In this document: in pieces, positions 1-10,576 of the stretch
How the letters are laid out: the number at the start of each line of letters is the position of its first letter
Position numbering within the stretch: the first letter of the stretch is position 1
DNA from: Oscheius tipulae
Taxonomy: Eukaryota; Nematoda; Chromadorea; Rhabditida; Rhabditidae
Reading direction: 5' to 3'
Assembly (NCBI GenBank): GCA_037178975.1
Contig: JASJZH010000006.1
Location: 992,001-1,056,000, forward strand
DNA length: 64,000 bases
Notes under the pieces: model-generated
What the model saw: the letters and a program-made list of their open reading frames with translations, nothing else
What the model was told of the DNA's origin: nothing
The model's database searches: none
Program-made: the position numbers and the translations under genes

Positions 1-221
1 CTGATAAGAGGACACAAAAGTGATTAGAGTAGCTCATAGCCTTTCCGTTTTTGGACTTCATCAGAGAAGTCCAAGATAACGGAAAAGTAAAAACAGGATA
101 TTGTCAACAGGGTAACACTGATAAAATAAATAGTTAGTTATTCGAAAAGGTTAAATATTGTCGGTTCTAGAACAGTTTCGGTCATACAATTGACATGAAC
201 CATTTCTCAAATGTCACGAGA

Positions 222-3200
222 TCAACATTTATTGTGCCCATCAAGAACGATATAGTTTTTCCGTTTTCTCCAATCGTAGTAGGTTTTCAGAAGCACGTAG
301 CCCATTATTATGGATAAAAATACTGCTAGTATGACCGTGAACTGATCTAAAACCTTCACTGCTCTGGTATTTAAAAAAACAAACCAGATTGGCTGAGAGG
401 TACAATTGAAAGTGTTCTCAACTCTCGAACATGGTCTGTCCAAAGAGCCTTCATTTTCCTCAAGGCAACACTTGTTTTTCCCAACAGCAGTGGATACTCT
501 ATTTTCCAGAAATTCTCGATACTGTAGATCATGGATATTTGCGAGAAAAAGTCTATTTCTGGTGGAAGCGATTGCTCGGGTAGCCGAGCTCCTGCTTCTC
601 TGAGCTCCGTAAGTTAAAATGTGGATTTTTGACAAAAACCTGGGAACTGTCTCCTTTATGAACTTGTGATAATCGCTGTGGTAACCATCAGCCATCCCTC
701 CTTTAATGTTTCCGTTTGCATCAAAATCTTAGATGTTTTATTGCTTTATACTACGAAAAAACCCACCTATGACCATATAGTTTCTTCGTTCTGGCTCCCA
801 AGATGTCCACAATATGTCTTCATAGGATGGATTGCCTGATCTAATAAAGTTGGCAAACATTCCAGAGTGAATTTGTTGCCTTTTTTCATCCGCCTCAGAT
901 AACTCCTCGGCAGCAAAGTAGTTCTGTCCGAGTATGTTGTTCTGAAGAGGGTCAGCTCTTAATATAACTTTTTTACCGCGTCAGTCGCATGTAACGGAAT
1001 TGGCATCCCCGGAATAGGGTTTGCATAGCTGTAGACAAATACTTTTCCTGACTGACTATACTTGTCCGCAAACATGCTGCTGCTCTCGTAGTACAAATAA
1101 TCATCGTTTAGAGAGAGAATTCTACTGGCTGAACACTATCATTAAGATATTATATCCGTGAAATCTACCATTGTTATAAAACTTGTTACAGATGTGTCGG
1201 AACCTCTCAGGGTTTTCGTAGTTTTCATAAGCGATATGAACACAGACGTCGTCCAATATGTCAGTTCGGACGTTTTGATGAGCATCGAGGTAGAGCCTAA
1301 AAGCCCTTTGAAGACAAGTTGCACGAGGTATCAGTTTATTAATGGCCATATCTATTATCAGTGCCATTGATGACTATTTGAAACAAAACCCTCACTTCTA
1401 ATGCTAACCGAAACAGTCTGTCTTGCAGTACGAACTATCGAATGCTAAGTAAACATGAATACTTACGTGTCGGGAAACTCCGAGGCTGTAGTCCCAATTA
1501 GAGCGGTTATATTAGGCATCTTCCTTTGCAACTGTTCCTCTATAGATTTGGGAAAAACTCCATCGGCACCGTCAATCCAGGTTCCAAACACCTCGTCCAC
1601 TTCCACATCAAACGAGGTCAATGTATTCAGATATTCCTGTTCGCTCTTTGCTCGTAAACAGGCAAGGCTGAGTTCTAGCTCTGTTTTACTCTTTGGCTGT
1701 CCACATCCAATTCTCGTAGTCAGCTTCTCAGAAAAGCGTCTATTCACACCTGAAATAAACTTGGTTAAGCTGGAAAAACAAACAACGTTTGTGTCTTCCT
1801 CCAAAATGTGGAGCACTCATTAAAATGATCTGGTGAAAAAGGCCATTGGAAACTCCAGGCATAACAATCTGGAACTCGATTGTATTAAGAAATCCGAAAA
1901 ACTAACTTCGTTGACCATCTCCGCTCCAGAACTCAGGCCCATCAGGGTTAGTCTTGTGGGATCACCCCCAAATTGGGAAATTTCCTTGTTGGTCCAGTTA
2001 AGGGCGTGTAAAACGTCTGAAGATGGAAACTTCTCAAGTTATCTTATTCTCGGAGCAAAAATGTCCAATTGGCACCAACGTTAGATGTTCAAGTTTAACT
2101 TTTATTGATCTAACGAGCATACCTCGTAATCCAACGTTAGAATGTTCTCCATTTTGTTCGTCATGCAAGTTCAGCCAGCCAAGAACGCCCAATCTGTATT
2201 GAACCGTAACAACGACGATATTTCGCTCCTAAGCAACAATTGGATAGATCGAAACATTGAAAACCTCATTGGCAAGGTTCTTTACTATTCCCTCCGGTGG
2301 TATGTCCGCTGCAGAGCAATAGTTTCTCATTCCTCCGTGGACATGAAACAGAATTGGACAGTTACCCTAAACAGATGTACATCTAATTCCTAGAACATTT
2401 ACCTTTTCCAAGCATGATCGACTGGAAAACACATTGAGATAGAGACAGTCCTCGGAAAAAGAAGCTGCTGAAGATAGAATGCTGAAACAGAAAAAAAGGA
2501 AATGGTTTCTAAAATGTTGCCTAGTAGACATTTCGAATCAGCTGAGAGAAGAAGTCACGAGGAGAGAAGAAAGATCATTATTTTCCTATGATCGCACCAC
2601 TCTCTTATCGAAATTGAAACAATTGAGATAAACGTCTAAGAGATAAGAAGCGCTCTAAATGTCCCTCATATGGTAAAAGAACTAAAAACCAACTAAGTAC
2701 TATACAGATATACAAGTGATCCTGTTGATTACTGAAAACTGTATTCTCCTATTAATGCTTAAAACTGTCTTGACTTCGTGATATAAAGAATAGTGAAACC
2801 CATCTTTGGACAAAATGTTAGAACTATCTAAGCAGTTTCAAAGGGAAGACAATTTTCGAAGAGCTCCCAATGTCTCATTTAGAACATGTGCAGTGGTAAA
2901 CATTTAGAGGTGGTTGGCTTACCTTTTCAGCTGCAAACATCCAGGTTTGTATGACAAAACATTCAAAGTATTGTTCCATATTTTGGGATTGACTGGCTTT
3001 TTGAACCTGTCACATACTGTTATTTAAGCAATAAAATTTAATACCTTAAATATCCTACCGGAGGCGCAGCAAATGGAACACCAAGAAAAGCATAACCAGT
3101 CTGATTCCTAGATGTTTTGACCGCTTGACCACGTATTGGACCGAAACTTAAAAAAGGAAGCTGTAGAAATACATTTATACCCACCTTGTCTGGATATCCC

Positions 3201-3255
3201 AATACTGTTGACCCAAAGCGTAAGTCACGAGGAGAGCCTGGGAAAGAAAGAACAT
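222..3255 (-). CDS. Membrane-anchored carboxylesterase, cholinesterase-like (copy 1)
   Basis: Secreted or surface alpha/beta-hydrolase of the carboxylesterase type B family, cleaving or transferring ester bonds. The first exon gives a signal peptide (MFFLSQALLVTYALG), followed by FGPIRGQAVKTSRNQTGYAF and the family motif YAFLGVPFAAPPVG. The nucleophile elbow is GLSSGA (near 1930), the acid is the Glu of LIGTTASEF (near 1490) and the His is in PLHATDA (near 975), so the triad looks complete. The C-terminus has one transmembrane helix (VILAVFLSIIMGYVLL) and a short basic tail, predicting a type I membrane protein. About ten exons are joined by introns of roughly 35-60 bp; exon edges are inferred. 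The next gene upstream (5570-8313) is a paralogue in the same orientation. Nematode cest-type esterases have this anchored form and some build modular ascarosides; that role here is only a guess. Confidence 0.85.
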
Positions 3256-3462
3256 ATCGGGGCTAAGATCGCAACAGTCTCTTATCAAAAAGTGAACAAT
3301 TTAAGCGAAACGATAACAGACAGGATCGGTTCTCAATATCGCTCACAAGGGCACCTTTATCTTGAAAGTAAAAAAAAGACTACATGGAAAGTCTGTTAGG
3401 TCACAGGCGAATTTTTCATCGATTGAGGTATCTTTCGATAGCCCTTTGGATTCTGGGGTATA

Positions 3463-4739
3463 CAGGGTGCGGCATAATGACGGTAACAACATGCGCGCGC
3501 GCGGAAATTCATTTTTTAGGAATTTATAAATTCATTTTAGTTTTTTCTGCTTTTCTCTCAACAGTCATTTATGTTCTCTAATATTTAACACCAAACATGT
3601 CTCAGTTTTTAGCATGACCAAACCGTCATCTCATCGTGCATCAATCGTTCACCTTCATCAAGATGGCATTCGAGCGTCCGAGATCTCCAGACGGCTCAAC
3701 ATGTCCCGCAAGCTAGTCTCCACCACTCTAGCACGGTTCAAGGAGCTGGGAAGTCTGGCCGATCGTCGTGGACGTGGAAGACCAACTTCTGTAACGACTA
3801 CAGCCAATATCAAGAAAGTGCGCGATCGTCTTCAAAAGAACCCGGTCCGTTCGGTACGCAAAATGGCGAAAGACATAGGAATTTCGGGACGCTCGATGGG
3901 TAGAATCGTTGAAAAGAAGTTGAAGAAGAAGTGTTACAAGCAAACCAAGGGCCAATATCTCTCACTAGCAGCCAAAGCAAAGAGAAAGAATCGAGCCACC
4001 GAGTTGCTGAGACGTTTCCGACGCGGAGCGCACAAGACGATCCTGTTCACTGATGAAAAATTATTCACCGTGGAGCAGTTCTTGAATAAGCAGAATGACC
4101 GAATCTACTCCAGTTCGAAGCCAAAAGTGACCATACAACGAACCGGCTACCCAAAAAGTGTCATGGTCTTTGCCGGTATCACTTCTGACGGAAAGTCTCC
4201 TCTCATTTTCGTTCCTCAAGGATCAACGGCAACAATTATCTCGACATGCTGAAGAGCCAACTTATGCCCTGGGCAAAAAGACACTTTGGAAACAAGCACT
4301 TCTGCTTTCAACAGGACGGAGCTCCAGCTCACAAGCATCATTCCGTTCAAGCATGGTGCAGGCAGAACTTCCAAGTCTTCATCGACTTTAACCAATGGCC
4401 CCCTTCGTCTCCGGATCTCAATCCGCTGGATTACTCTGTCTGGAGTGTTCTCGAAGCTAAAGCCTGCTCAAAACCACACAAGAACATCGACTCCCTGAAG
4501 AGAGCACTGGAGAAGGCATGGAATGAGTTAGATGTTGCGTACCTGGGCGCCACAGTCGACGCCTTCACCAAGAAACTTCAAGCCTGTATCGACGCTGATG
4601 GCGACCTCTTTGAATGTTAACATGTCATTTTGTTTAGTTTTTTATTGCAAATAAAACCTATATGGTCGTTTTTCTTGTTATGCTCGACTCGTGTTTTTAC
4701 GTAGCAAATACTTTGTTACCGTAATTATGCCGCACCCTG
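3463..4739 (+). mobile_element. maT-type mariner transposon (DD37D), full length, one frameshift
   Basis: Complete Tc1/mariner-superfamily DNA transposon of 1277 bp. It has 27-bp terminal inverted repeats (3463-3489 and 4713-4739) starting CAGGGTGCGGCATAAT, with one mismatch, and is flanked by TA on both sides (3461-3462, 4740-4741), the expected target duplication. It codes for a transposase on the plus strand. The spacing between the second and third catalytic aspartates is 37 residues, which places it in the maT group. It lies about 210 bp upstream of the esterase start at 3255, in what should be that gene's promoter region. Confidence 0.93.
3614..4620 (+). pseudogene. maT/mariner transposase, frameshifted
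   Basis: Transposase of the DNA transposon around it. The N-terminal half (3614-4252) has a paired helix-turn-helix DNA-binding region (IVHLHQDGIRASEISRRLNM) and the first catalytic Asp in ILFTDEK. The C-terminal half (reading on from about 4225 to 4620 in another frame) has the second Asp in FQQDGAPAHKH and the third in SPDLNPLDYSVW. The two frames are joined by a one-base loss close to 4220, just before the INGNNYLDML segment, so the copy should not make a working enzyme unless frameshifting occurs. Apart from this lesion both halves are open and well conserved, which suggests a fairly young insertion. Confidence 0.9.
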
Positions 4740-5039
4740 TACTGCCAAATTTGTTCTCCCTGAGCCGAGATATGACGATATTAAAATCGGTATCCTGTAA
4801 GGACTATCAGAATATGTATAGCGCACGTTGACATCGTCACGTTTTGATGAAAACTACGGATAAATTGTGTTACTTCTTAAGCTTGCCAATCTTTGTGAAC
4901 TCAGAGACGTTTCTTTGTTTTAATAACCGAAATCACATTTGTATTATGTTATCTACCATCTTCAAAACGCTTTTTGTAGGTTTTAAAAATGCACCAGCCG
5001 GCTCCGTCGTCTGGCGACGCCGTTACTGGTCATCTATTT

Positions 5040-5450
5040 TCGTGCTTTTTTATCTCTCTCTCTCTCTCCCTCTTTCTCTGTATCTCCGTTTCTGTTTTCG
5101 CTCACTATATCTCTATCTCTGCATGTTTTTCTAAGTCCCCCTTACTCTGTCTTCACGTCTCTGTCAGTCTCCCCGTCTCTTTGTTTCTCTCTCAGTCTGT
5201 CTCTGTTTTTCTGTCGGTCCCTCTGTGCGGCTATGTCTCTGTCTGTCTCCTTGCATCTCCCTGTTTCTCTGTCTTTCTGTCTCCCTGTCACTTCGTTTCC
5301 CTCTTACTCGCCTCTATTTCCGTCATTCTACTTTTCTGTCTCTTCGTCTCTCTGTTTTGTCTTTCCCTGCCTATCTGTCTCTTCCTCTGTTTCTGTGTCT
5401 CTCTGTTTTTCTCCCTCTCTGTCTACTGTCTTTCTGTCTCCACCCGTGAG
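5040..5450. repeat. Pyrimidine-rich TCTGTCTC-type tract
   Basis: About 400 bp with almost only C and T on the plus strand, a degenerate mixture of TCTC, TCTG and TTTC units. Three overlapping frames stay open through it and give Ser/Leu/Phe/Val-rich pseudo-proteins, which is a by-product of the composition. Such mirror-symmetric purine/pyrimidine DNA can form triplex structures. It lies between the two esterase genes, just beyond the 3' end of copy 2. Confidence 0.85.
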
Positions 5451-5569
5451 AGCCTAGAATTCGTCGTCCCATTTCTGAGTTTTTTTTTCTGCTTACCACA
5501 TGCCCATCAACACAACATTTTCGAAGACGGATTTTCCTCCGTTTCTGATAAGAGAGCCCATGATTTTTA

Positions 5570-8313
5570 TTAGATTAATGGAGCATATCCTTTTGGATTT
5601 CGGAACTTTAGACACAGCAGAGAAATTATTAAAATGATGATACAGAACAGAGTGACGCCAGCGCTTGCTGACCATTCTGGAAAATCACTAGTTTCATGTA
5701 TATAACTGCAGTTACCATAGTTTCCTTTCCCTTCTTTTTCCACTAGGAAATCGAGGTGATCAAGCCAAATCTGTCCAATATTCTTAGCCGTCGGAGCGTT
5801 TTTTTCATGAATGTATGATCGATTGAGCCATATCGAGATGATTCCGTCCAGAAGGGGTCTTTGGAAAAAACAGTCATGCTTGGGTGGCAGAAGGTACAAA
5901 GGATGATAGTCGCCTCCTGTTCTAAACAGTTTTTATCTTAAAAACGTGGTTTGTTTACTTTGGAATGGTTTCCTCGAAGTATTTGTTGACCTCCAGGTAA
6001 TAGTCATTTTTCATTCCAGTCATTTTGAGGCCAGCATCAAAGTCTGAAATTAAAATTCATCAAAGATAAATTTAAACAAACCAATTACAAAGTAGTTTCT
6101 GTCCTTTCTTGACCATTTAGACCATCGTGCTCCTTCAGAACTAGGATTTCCATTGATGACAAAGTTTGCTACCAATCCTGAATATATCCTTTCCATTTGA
6201 AACTCCTTTTCAGTGAAACTATCGTAGCCACCCCAGAGAACAAAGGTCTGAAGACGGATAATTTAAGACGAACAGCCTGCTCACGAGATCTTCAGCGTGC
6301 TTCGGTGTCACCACGCTTGTGTTCCAGATAAACTTTTCGCCTTTCACCGGGTACTCAAAACTGTACATGAATACATTGCCGGTTTCGGAGAACTTGTCAG
6401 CAAACTTGGCGATCGGGTAGTAGTACATGTGGTCGTCGTGTAAGTTGGGCACGTTTTCCACTGAAAAGAGTTCGGGGGAATATACTGAAATGCTCTAAAC
6501 CATAAAATGAGCCTCTCCATATCTGACTTCTTGATTCTTTTGCATAATTTCAAATAGCCAAATGGCGTGCTTAGGTCTACAAGGCAGAATGAAGAAACTT
6601 AGACTGTGATATTCGAATACGTTCAGAGATTATTTGGTTTTGTTTGATGTTTGTTGACAATCTAGCCTCTTTCATCATTTCAGCACTTTCAAGCAGTGAA
6701 CTCGCATTGTGGAACATGAATAAGCGTTTCTACAAAAGAGCGACTGATAAGCCAAACATCTTCAAAGATTGCTTATCTCATACTAACAACTAGCAAAGAA
6801 AAGCAAATTACCTGTACCGTAGAACTTAGAACAAACGCTGGCATACTGATCTTTGTGCTCGTAGTTATACTCGTACGCTAGATGAGTGCACAGTTTTGAA
6901 ACCATGGTTTGGTTAACTGTACCGTCGTCGTTAATCAGGTTTCTAAACACTACCTCAAAGAACGTGTATGAGACTCTACCTGGTAACTTTACTCTCCGCC
7001 GAGACTGTTCCAATTAAGCAGTTTTTTTGAGGCAGTTTTCTTTTCAGAAGGTTCTGGAAAGAATCAGGTAAGACTCCTTCAGGACCATCGATCCAGACAC
7101 CGTTCAGTTGCTCAACTTCCTTCCTCATGGCTTCCTGTGTTTGGAAGAGCTCCTCGGCTGATTTGTTCCGGAGACAGGTTTCGATCTGACAACTATAAGC
7201 TTAGAAACAAGTAGTCTTACATCCAGTATCCTCTGTTTGTCAACAAAGGTATCATCTTCATTGGCACATCCAATCAGTTTTGCGACTTTCTGGGAATACA
7301 GACTGTTAATCGCTAAAAACGTTGCATGTTTCGCTGACGATGAGCTAATTTACCAGCATTTCGTTCTCCCCAAAACGGAACACTCCACAGGATGGTCTGA
7401 TTGAAAAGGATCTCGGAAACTGGAGAAATCATCAGCTCGAATACCAGTTGGGCTCCAGAACTGTGCCCGGCCAAAGTAACTTTTTTTGGGTCTCCTCCAA
7501 AGCTGTGGATCTCGTCTTGGATCCATTTTAGAGCAGTAACTACGTCTAAAACCAAAATAATTACTTTTTTTTCCATCAGATTCCACGCCTCTTGTACCAA
7601 CATTCGAGTCAGTAGAAGCCTTCACATGAGGCGATAAATTGAGCCAAGCAAAAATGCCCAATCGAAATGGAATTGCAACGTAGACTATGTTTCGTTCCTG
7701 AATAGGACTGTTATATGGTAGTATTAAAAGGCAAACCTCATTGGAAAAATTGTTAACAATAACTTCTTCGGGAGTCTTTTCCGGAGAGAGGTACCATCGT
7801 AAACCGCCATGAACGAAAACAAGAACTGGGCAGTTTTTCCTCTCAAGACAGGTACGACTTGTGAAGACGTTGATGTAAAGACAGTCTTCGCTTATTGGAA
7901 GACTGCTATTCCGTATATGACTGAAATAATGTAGATAGCAAACTATGATTCCTTACTCTGGCTGGTTAGGCATTTGCATGCAGGCACTCTTGTAATAAAA
8001 CGCATCCACTACTGCAGACCATGGTTTAGGACGAACAGCTTCCTTGAATCTGAGAAAAAAAATTTAAAATTTTGACAACTTGAAAAACCTTAATTCTCCA
8101 ACAGGCGGCTCAGCCATGGGGATACCGAGAAAGACATAACCAGCTTGTCCTCGTCTAGATTCTAGGACCCGGCCTCGGACAGCCCCGAAACTGGAATCTT
8201 TCTATGAGAAATACGCAAAATTGACGGTTATACCTCGTGTTGACAGTGTGAAAGATTTTCGTTGAGAATGAAAGTGTAGGAAATGAAAAAAGTACGAGTC
8301 CAATGAGGAGCAT
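5570..8313 (-). CDS. Membrane-anchored carboxylesterase, cholinesterase-like (copy 2)
   Basis: Paralogue of the esterase at 222-3255, in the same orientation. Signal peptide MLLIGLVLFSFPTLSFS, then SFGAVRGRVLES, FLGIPMAEPPVGELRF, the SEDCLYINVF motif and the oxyanion-hole segment PVLVFVHGG. The nucleophile elbow is GHSSGAQ (near 7460), the acid is the Glu of GTVSAES (near 6990) and the His is in TPKHAED (near 6300). One C-terminal membrane helix (LFCIIILIISLLCL) precedes the stop at 5570. Exon 1 is 8234-8313 and exon 2 starts at 8190 after a 43-bp intron. The intron at 7546-7588 appears to be of GC-AG type: the same position in copy 1 has a normal GT donor, and only the GC choice keeps the conserved NVG-R-DV reading. 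Likely role as for copy 1; the substrate is unknown. Confidence 0.87.
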
Positions 8314-8631
8314 TCGTTATTGACAAGAGGAGAGAGCATTTGCCTCCATTATCGACCCTCACCCCTTATCGTCTAGGTCAAAACACCACAAATCGCTTTT
8401 TTTCAAGATAAGGCTCTAGTGCTTCCTGAAAAATTGTTTCGCAAGGTAAATAATTGTGTGGATGTCGAGACAAGAAAAGCTATGTAAAAACTGCGTCAAA
8501 AGCATAGAGCAAGAGTTTTACGTAAAAACAGACCAATCCGATCTAGAAAAAAAGCCGTAAGTACAGGTAAAAAGTTGGTGGTGGGCTACAATCTTTCTAA
8601 TCTGTTCAAAGCTTATGGTAGGAAAACAAAA

Positions 8632-8750
8632 AGCTTACGACACCCGGGATTCCCAAGCCGTCTCCGATCCAAGTACTAACCGGGCCCAACGTTGCTTGAC
8701 TTGCCAGATCGGACGGGATGGCGTACTTTCAACGTGGTGTGGCCGTAAGC
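8632..8750 (-). rRNA. 5S ribosomal RNA (copy A)
   Basis: 119-nt 5S rRNA gene read on the minus strand: begins GCTTACGGCCACACCACG, carries the internal RNA polymerase III control region (AAGCAACGTT, GGTTAGTACTTGGATCGG) and ends GTGTCGTAAGCT followed by a T run as terminator. It closely resembles Caenorhabditis 5S. It is base-for-base identical, as far as I can read, to the copy at 12384-12502 on the other strand. Similarity to that copy also covers about 20 bp upstream (GTGAACGC box) and about 55 bp downstream, so a unit of about 200 bp was duplicated. Confidence 0.95.
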
Positions 8751-9639
8751 GAGCGCGTTCACTTTCCCTTGGTTGACAGTATTGCAACCGCCTCACCGAG
8801 ATATTAGCCCTAGCTCTCCGGTTTGCACTTGCATGCACTTGCAAACTTGGGATTCGTTTGGTTCAACGTAAAAGCAGAGCTTCACAAAGAGATCTTAATA
8901 ACTTTAGGTTGGTAGTGGTTAAAATGTATTCTTGAAAGTAACTCATGTTTCATACAAAGTAGTGACTAGGGATAGGCTGTTTTTTCGGATCTTCGTTGAG
9001 CTCTATAAGATAATACCAATTAGAATCCCCAAAATTCGACAATCCCCCCTCCCCGATTTTTTCTTGCAAGTTTCACTCGTCGCACCTCGGCTGGTATATA
9101 TTTTCGAGTAGTTTTGGTATATATCGATAACACTCGATGAGTACAATCAATATTCAGGGAATAAATCATTTGAAATTATAATAGTTAACAGAACAGCGCC
9201 TAGGCACAATTTTGGTTGATTGTTCAATTAGCCAGTGAAACGGTATCAGAGACCCATGAATCAGGCTTGAAACAATGGCGTCACTCGACCTGCTCAACTC
9301 CGTTATCTCTGATTATGTGAACTGTTACCAACTCTTCGGGCAGAACACAGGAAGTCTTGTGAAAGGCTATGTGTTCAACAAGAATCAGTTTCAATTATAA
9401 GACTTTCCCTGTTTCCAAAGAGCTTAATCAAACGTCATAATTGTAACCGCGGATACGTTCAGAGACCAGTTTCGCAACCTTCATAACAAAAGAAAGGAGA
9501 GGGAGTGGGTATTTCAAAATCAACTCATTCATTTGAAGTGTAGAGCAAACTACTTGCCAGTCGGGTTGAATTTGGCTGCTGAATCACCCTTCTGCTTGTC
9601 GGTGACGTTTTCTTATCAAAAGTCTACGTAAGTTCCTAG
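8751..9639. other. Intergenic, upstream of 5S copy A
   Basis: No coding region seen. It holds a 26-bp inverted repeat at 8821-8846 with arms GTTTGCA and TGCAAAC around CTTGCATGCACTT, about 70-95 bp upstream of the 5S start. Overlapping it on the minus strand is the decamer CCCAAGTTTG, shared with the nematode SL1 leader, but no donor or Sm site follows. Confidence 0.5.
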
Positions 9640-9647
9640 TATAAAAG
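9611..9647 (+). promoter_or_regulatory. Candidate promoter of the ABCA gene: GATA site and TATA box
   Basis: TATAAAAG at 9640-9647 is preceded by CTTATC (a GATA site, 9611-9616). In nematodes GATA sites are typical of intestinal genes. About 140 bp downstream there is a possible first coding exon (9784-9795) for the ABCA gene. Regulatory function is inferred from sequence only. Confidence 0.35.
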
Positions 9648-9783
9648 AGAGGAACAGTTTTGAGTCTCTTTTGAACTGTGGGAACCTCTTGATTCCAATT
9701 TGTTGTAAAGGATTGAGTGACTACTGTAGATTGTCCTGCTACGTTGCTTTCCCGCGTTCTCTGTCCACCTTTATCATTCCGTT

Positions 9784-9795
9784 ATGTCTTTCTCC
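9784..9795 (+). CDS. Possible leader exon of the ABCA gene (MSFS)
   Basis: ATG TCT TTC TCC is followed at once by the donor GTGAGTAC. Splicing to the acceptor CTCTAG at 10571-10576 would join it in frame to [14 protein letters not shown], adding four residues; the intron would be 781 bp. The TATA box at 9640 lies at a suitable distance for its transcript. The alternative is that the CDS simply starts at 10577. Confidence 0.3.
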
Positions 9796-10576
9796 GTGAG
9801 TACTTTTTTTAGTCCGTCCCATGTTCAACCTGTCGATATGTGTATTTTTCTATATAGCCAAAATCAATATAGCTTTTCAAGTTTTATGTCAACCTTTCAA
9901 TGTTTGGTAAAGACACTCGAACTCTCACAGTGAGAGACACTATGAAACGCTAATATTTTTTTAAGAGAAAAGCTTAACATTTTTGTTCGGTGCATCTTGT
10001 TCTCTCTAGCCTCTTATCTTCCTTGGAAGTCGATAAGCACCATTTTGAACAATTCTTGTTCTCTGATTCTGCTTCCTCTTCTCTGTTTCTTCTTTCTCGA
10101 AATAAATTAATATTATTCGCATTATGTAATAACCAATGTTTTACTACATGCTCTACCATCAATGTTAAACAATTCTATGCCATGCTTATTCATTTTGGTA
10201 GAACTTTTCCTGGTCCCTTTTCAAAAAGAAAATGTAGAAACAGTTTTCACCTTTTTGTTGAAAAATAACGAAAAGAGCACTTCAAAGAAACAATCTATGC
10301 ATCAGCTTATGGAAACAATTTTCTCACCCACTGCATAATCTCTATACCTTTCAAAATAGTCTCGAATCTGTTTCAGCACAACCGATCTTTCCTACATTTG
10401 GACAAGTAGACTCTCTCAGTAACTCAGGAACCGCTTCCAGCAATTTTTGATCAAATTTCTACTCTCGTCCACATTTGATAAGCACATTTCAGCTGATAGC
10501 GAAGAACAAAGCATCTTAAGACTTGACTCCTTCTTCTCTTTACAGTTCCTTTAAATTAAATCGGTAAATCCTCTAG

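Noticed and set aside
4844-5573. Overlapping long open frames with Ser/Leu/Phe/Val repeats in the pyrimidine tract
   Set aside because: All three plus frames stay open because the tract has few stop codons; composition artefact, no domain.
7546-7564. A 19-bp intron in esterase copy 2
   Set aside because: Too short to splice; a 43-bp GC-AG intron at the position of the copy 1 intron explains the frame.
8840-8870. SL1 RNA gene beside 5S copy A
   Set aside because: Only ten bases match SL1; no GT donor after the leader position and no Sm-binding site downstream.
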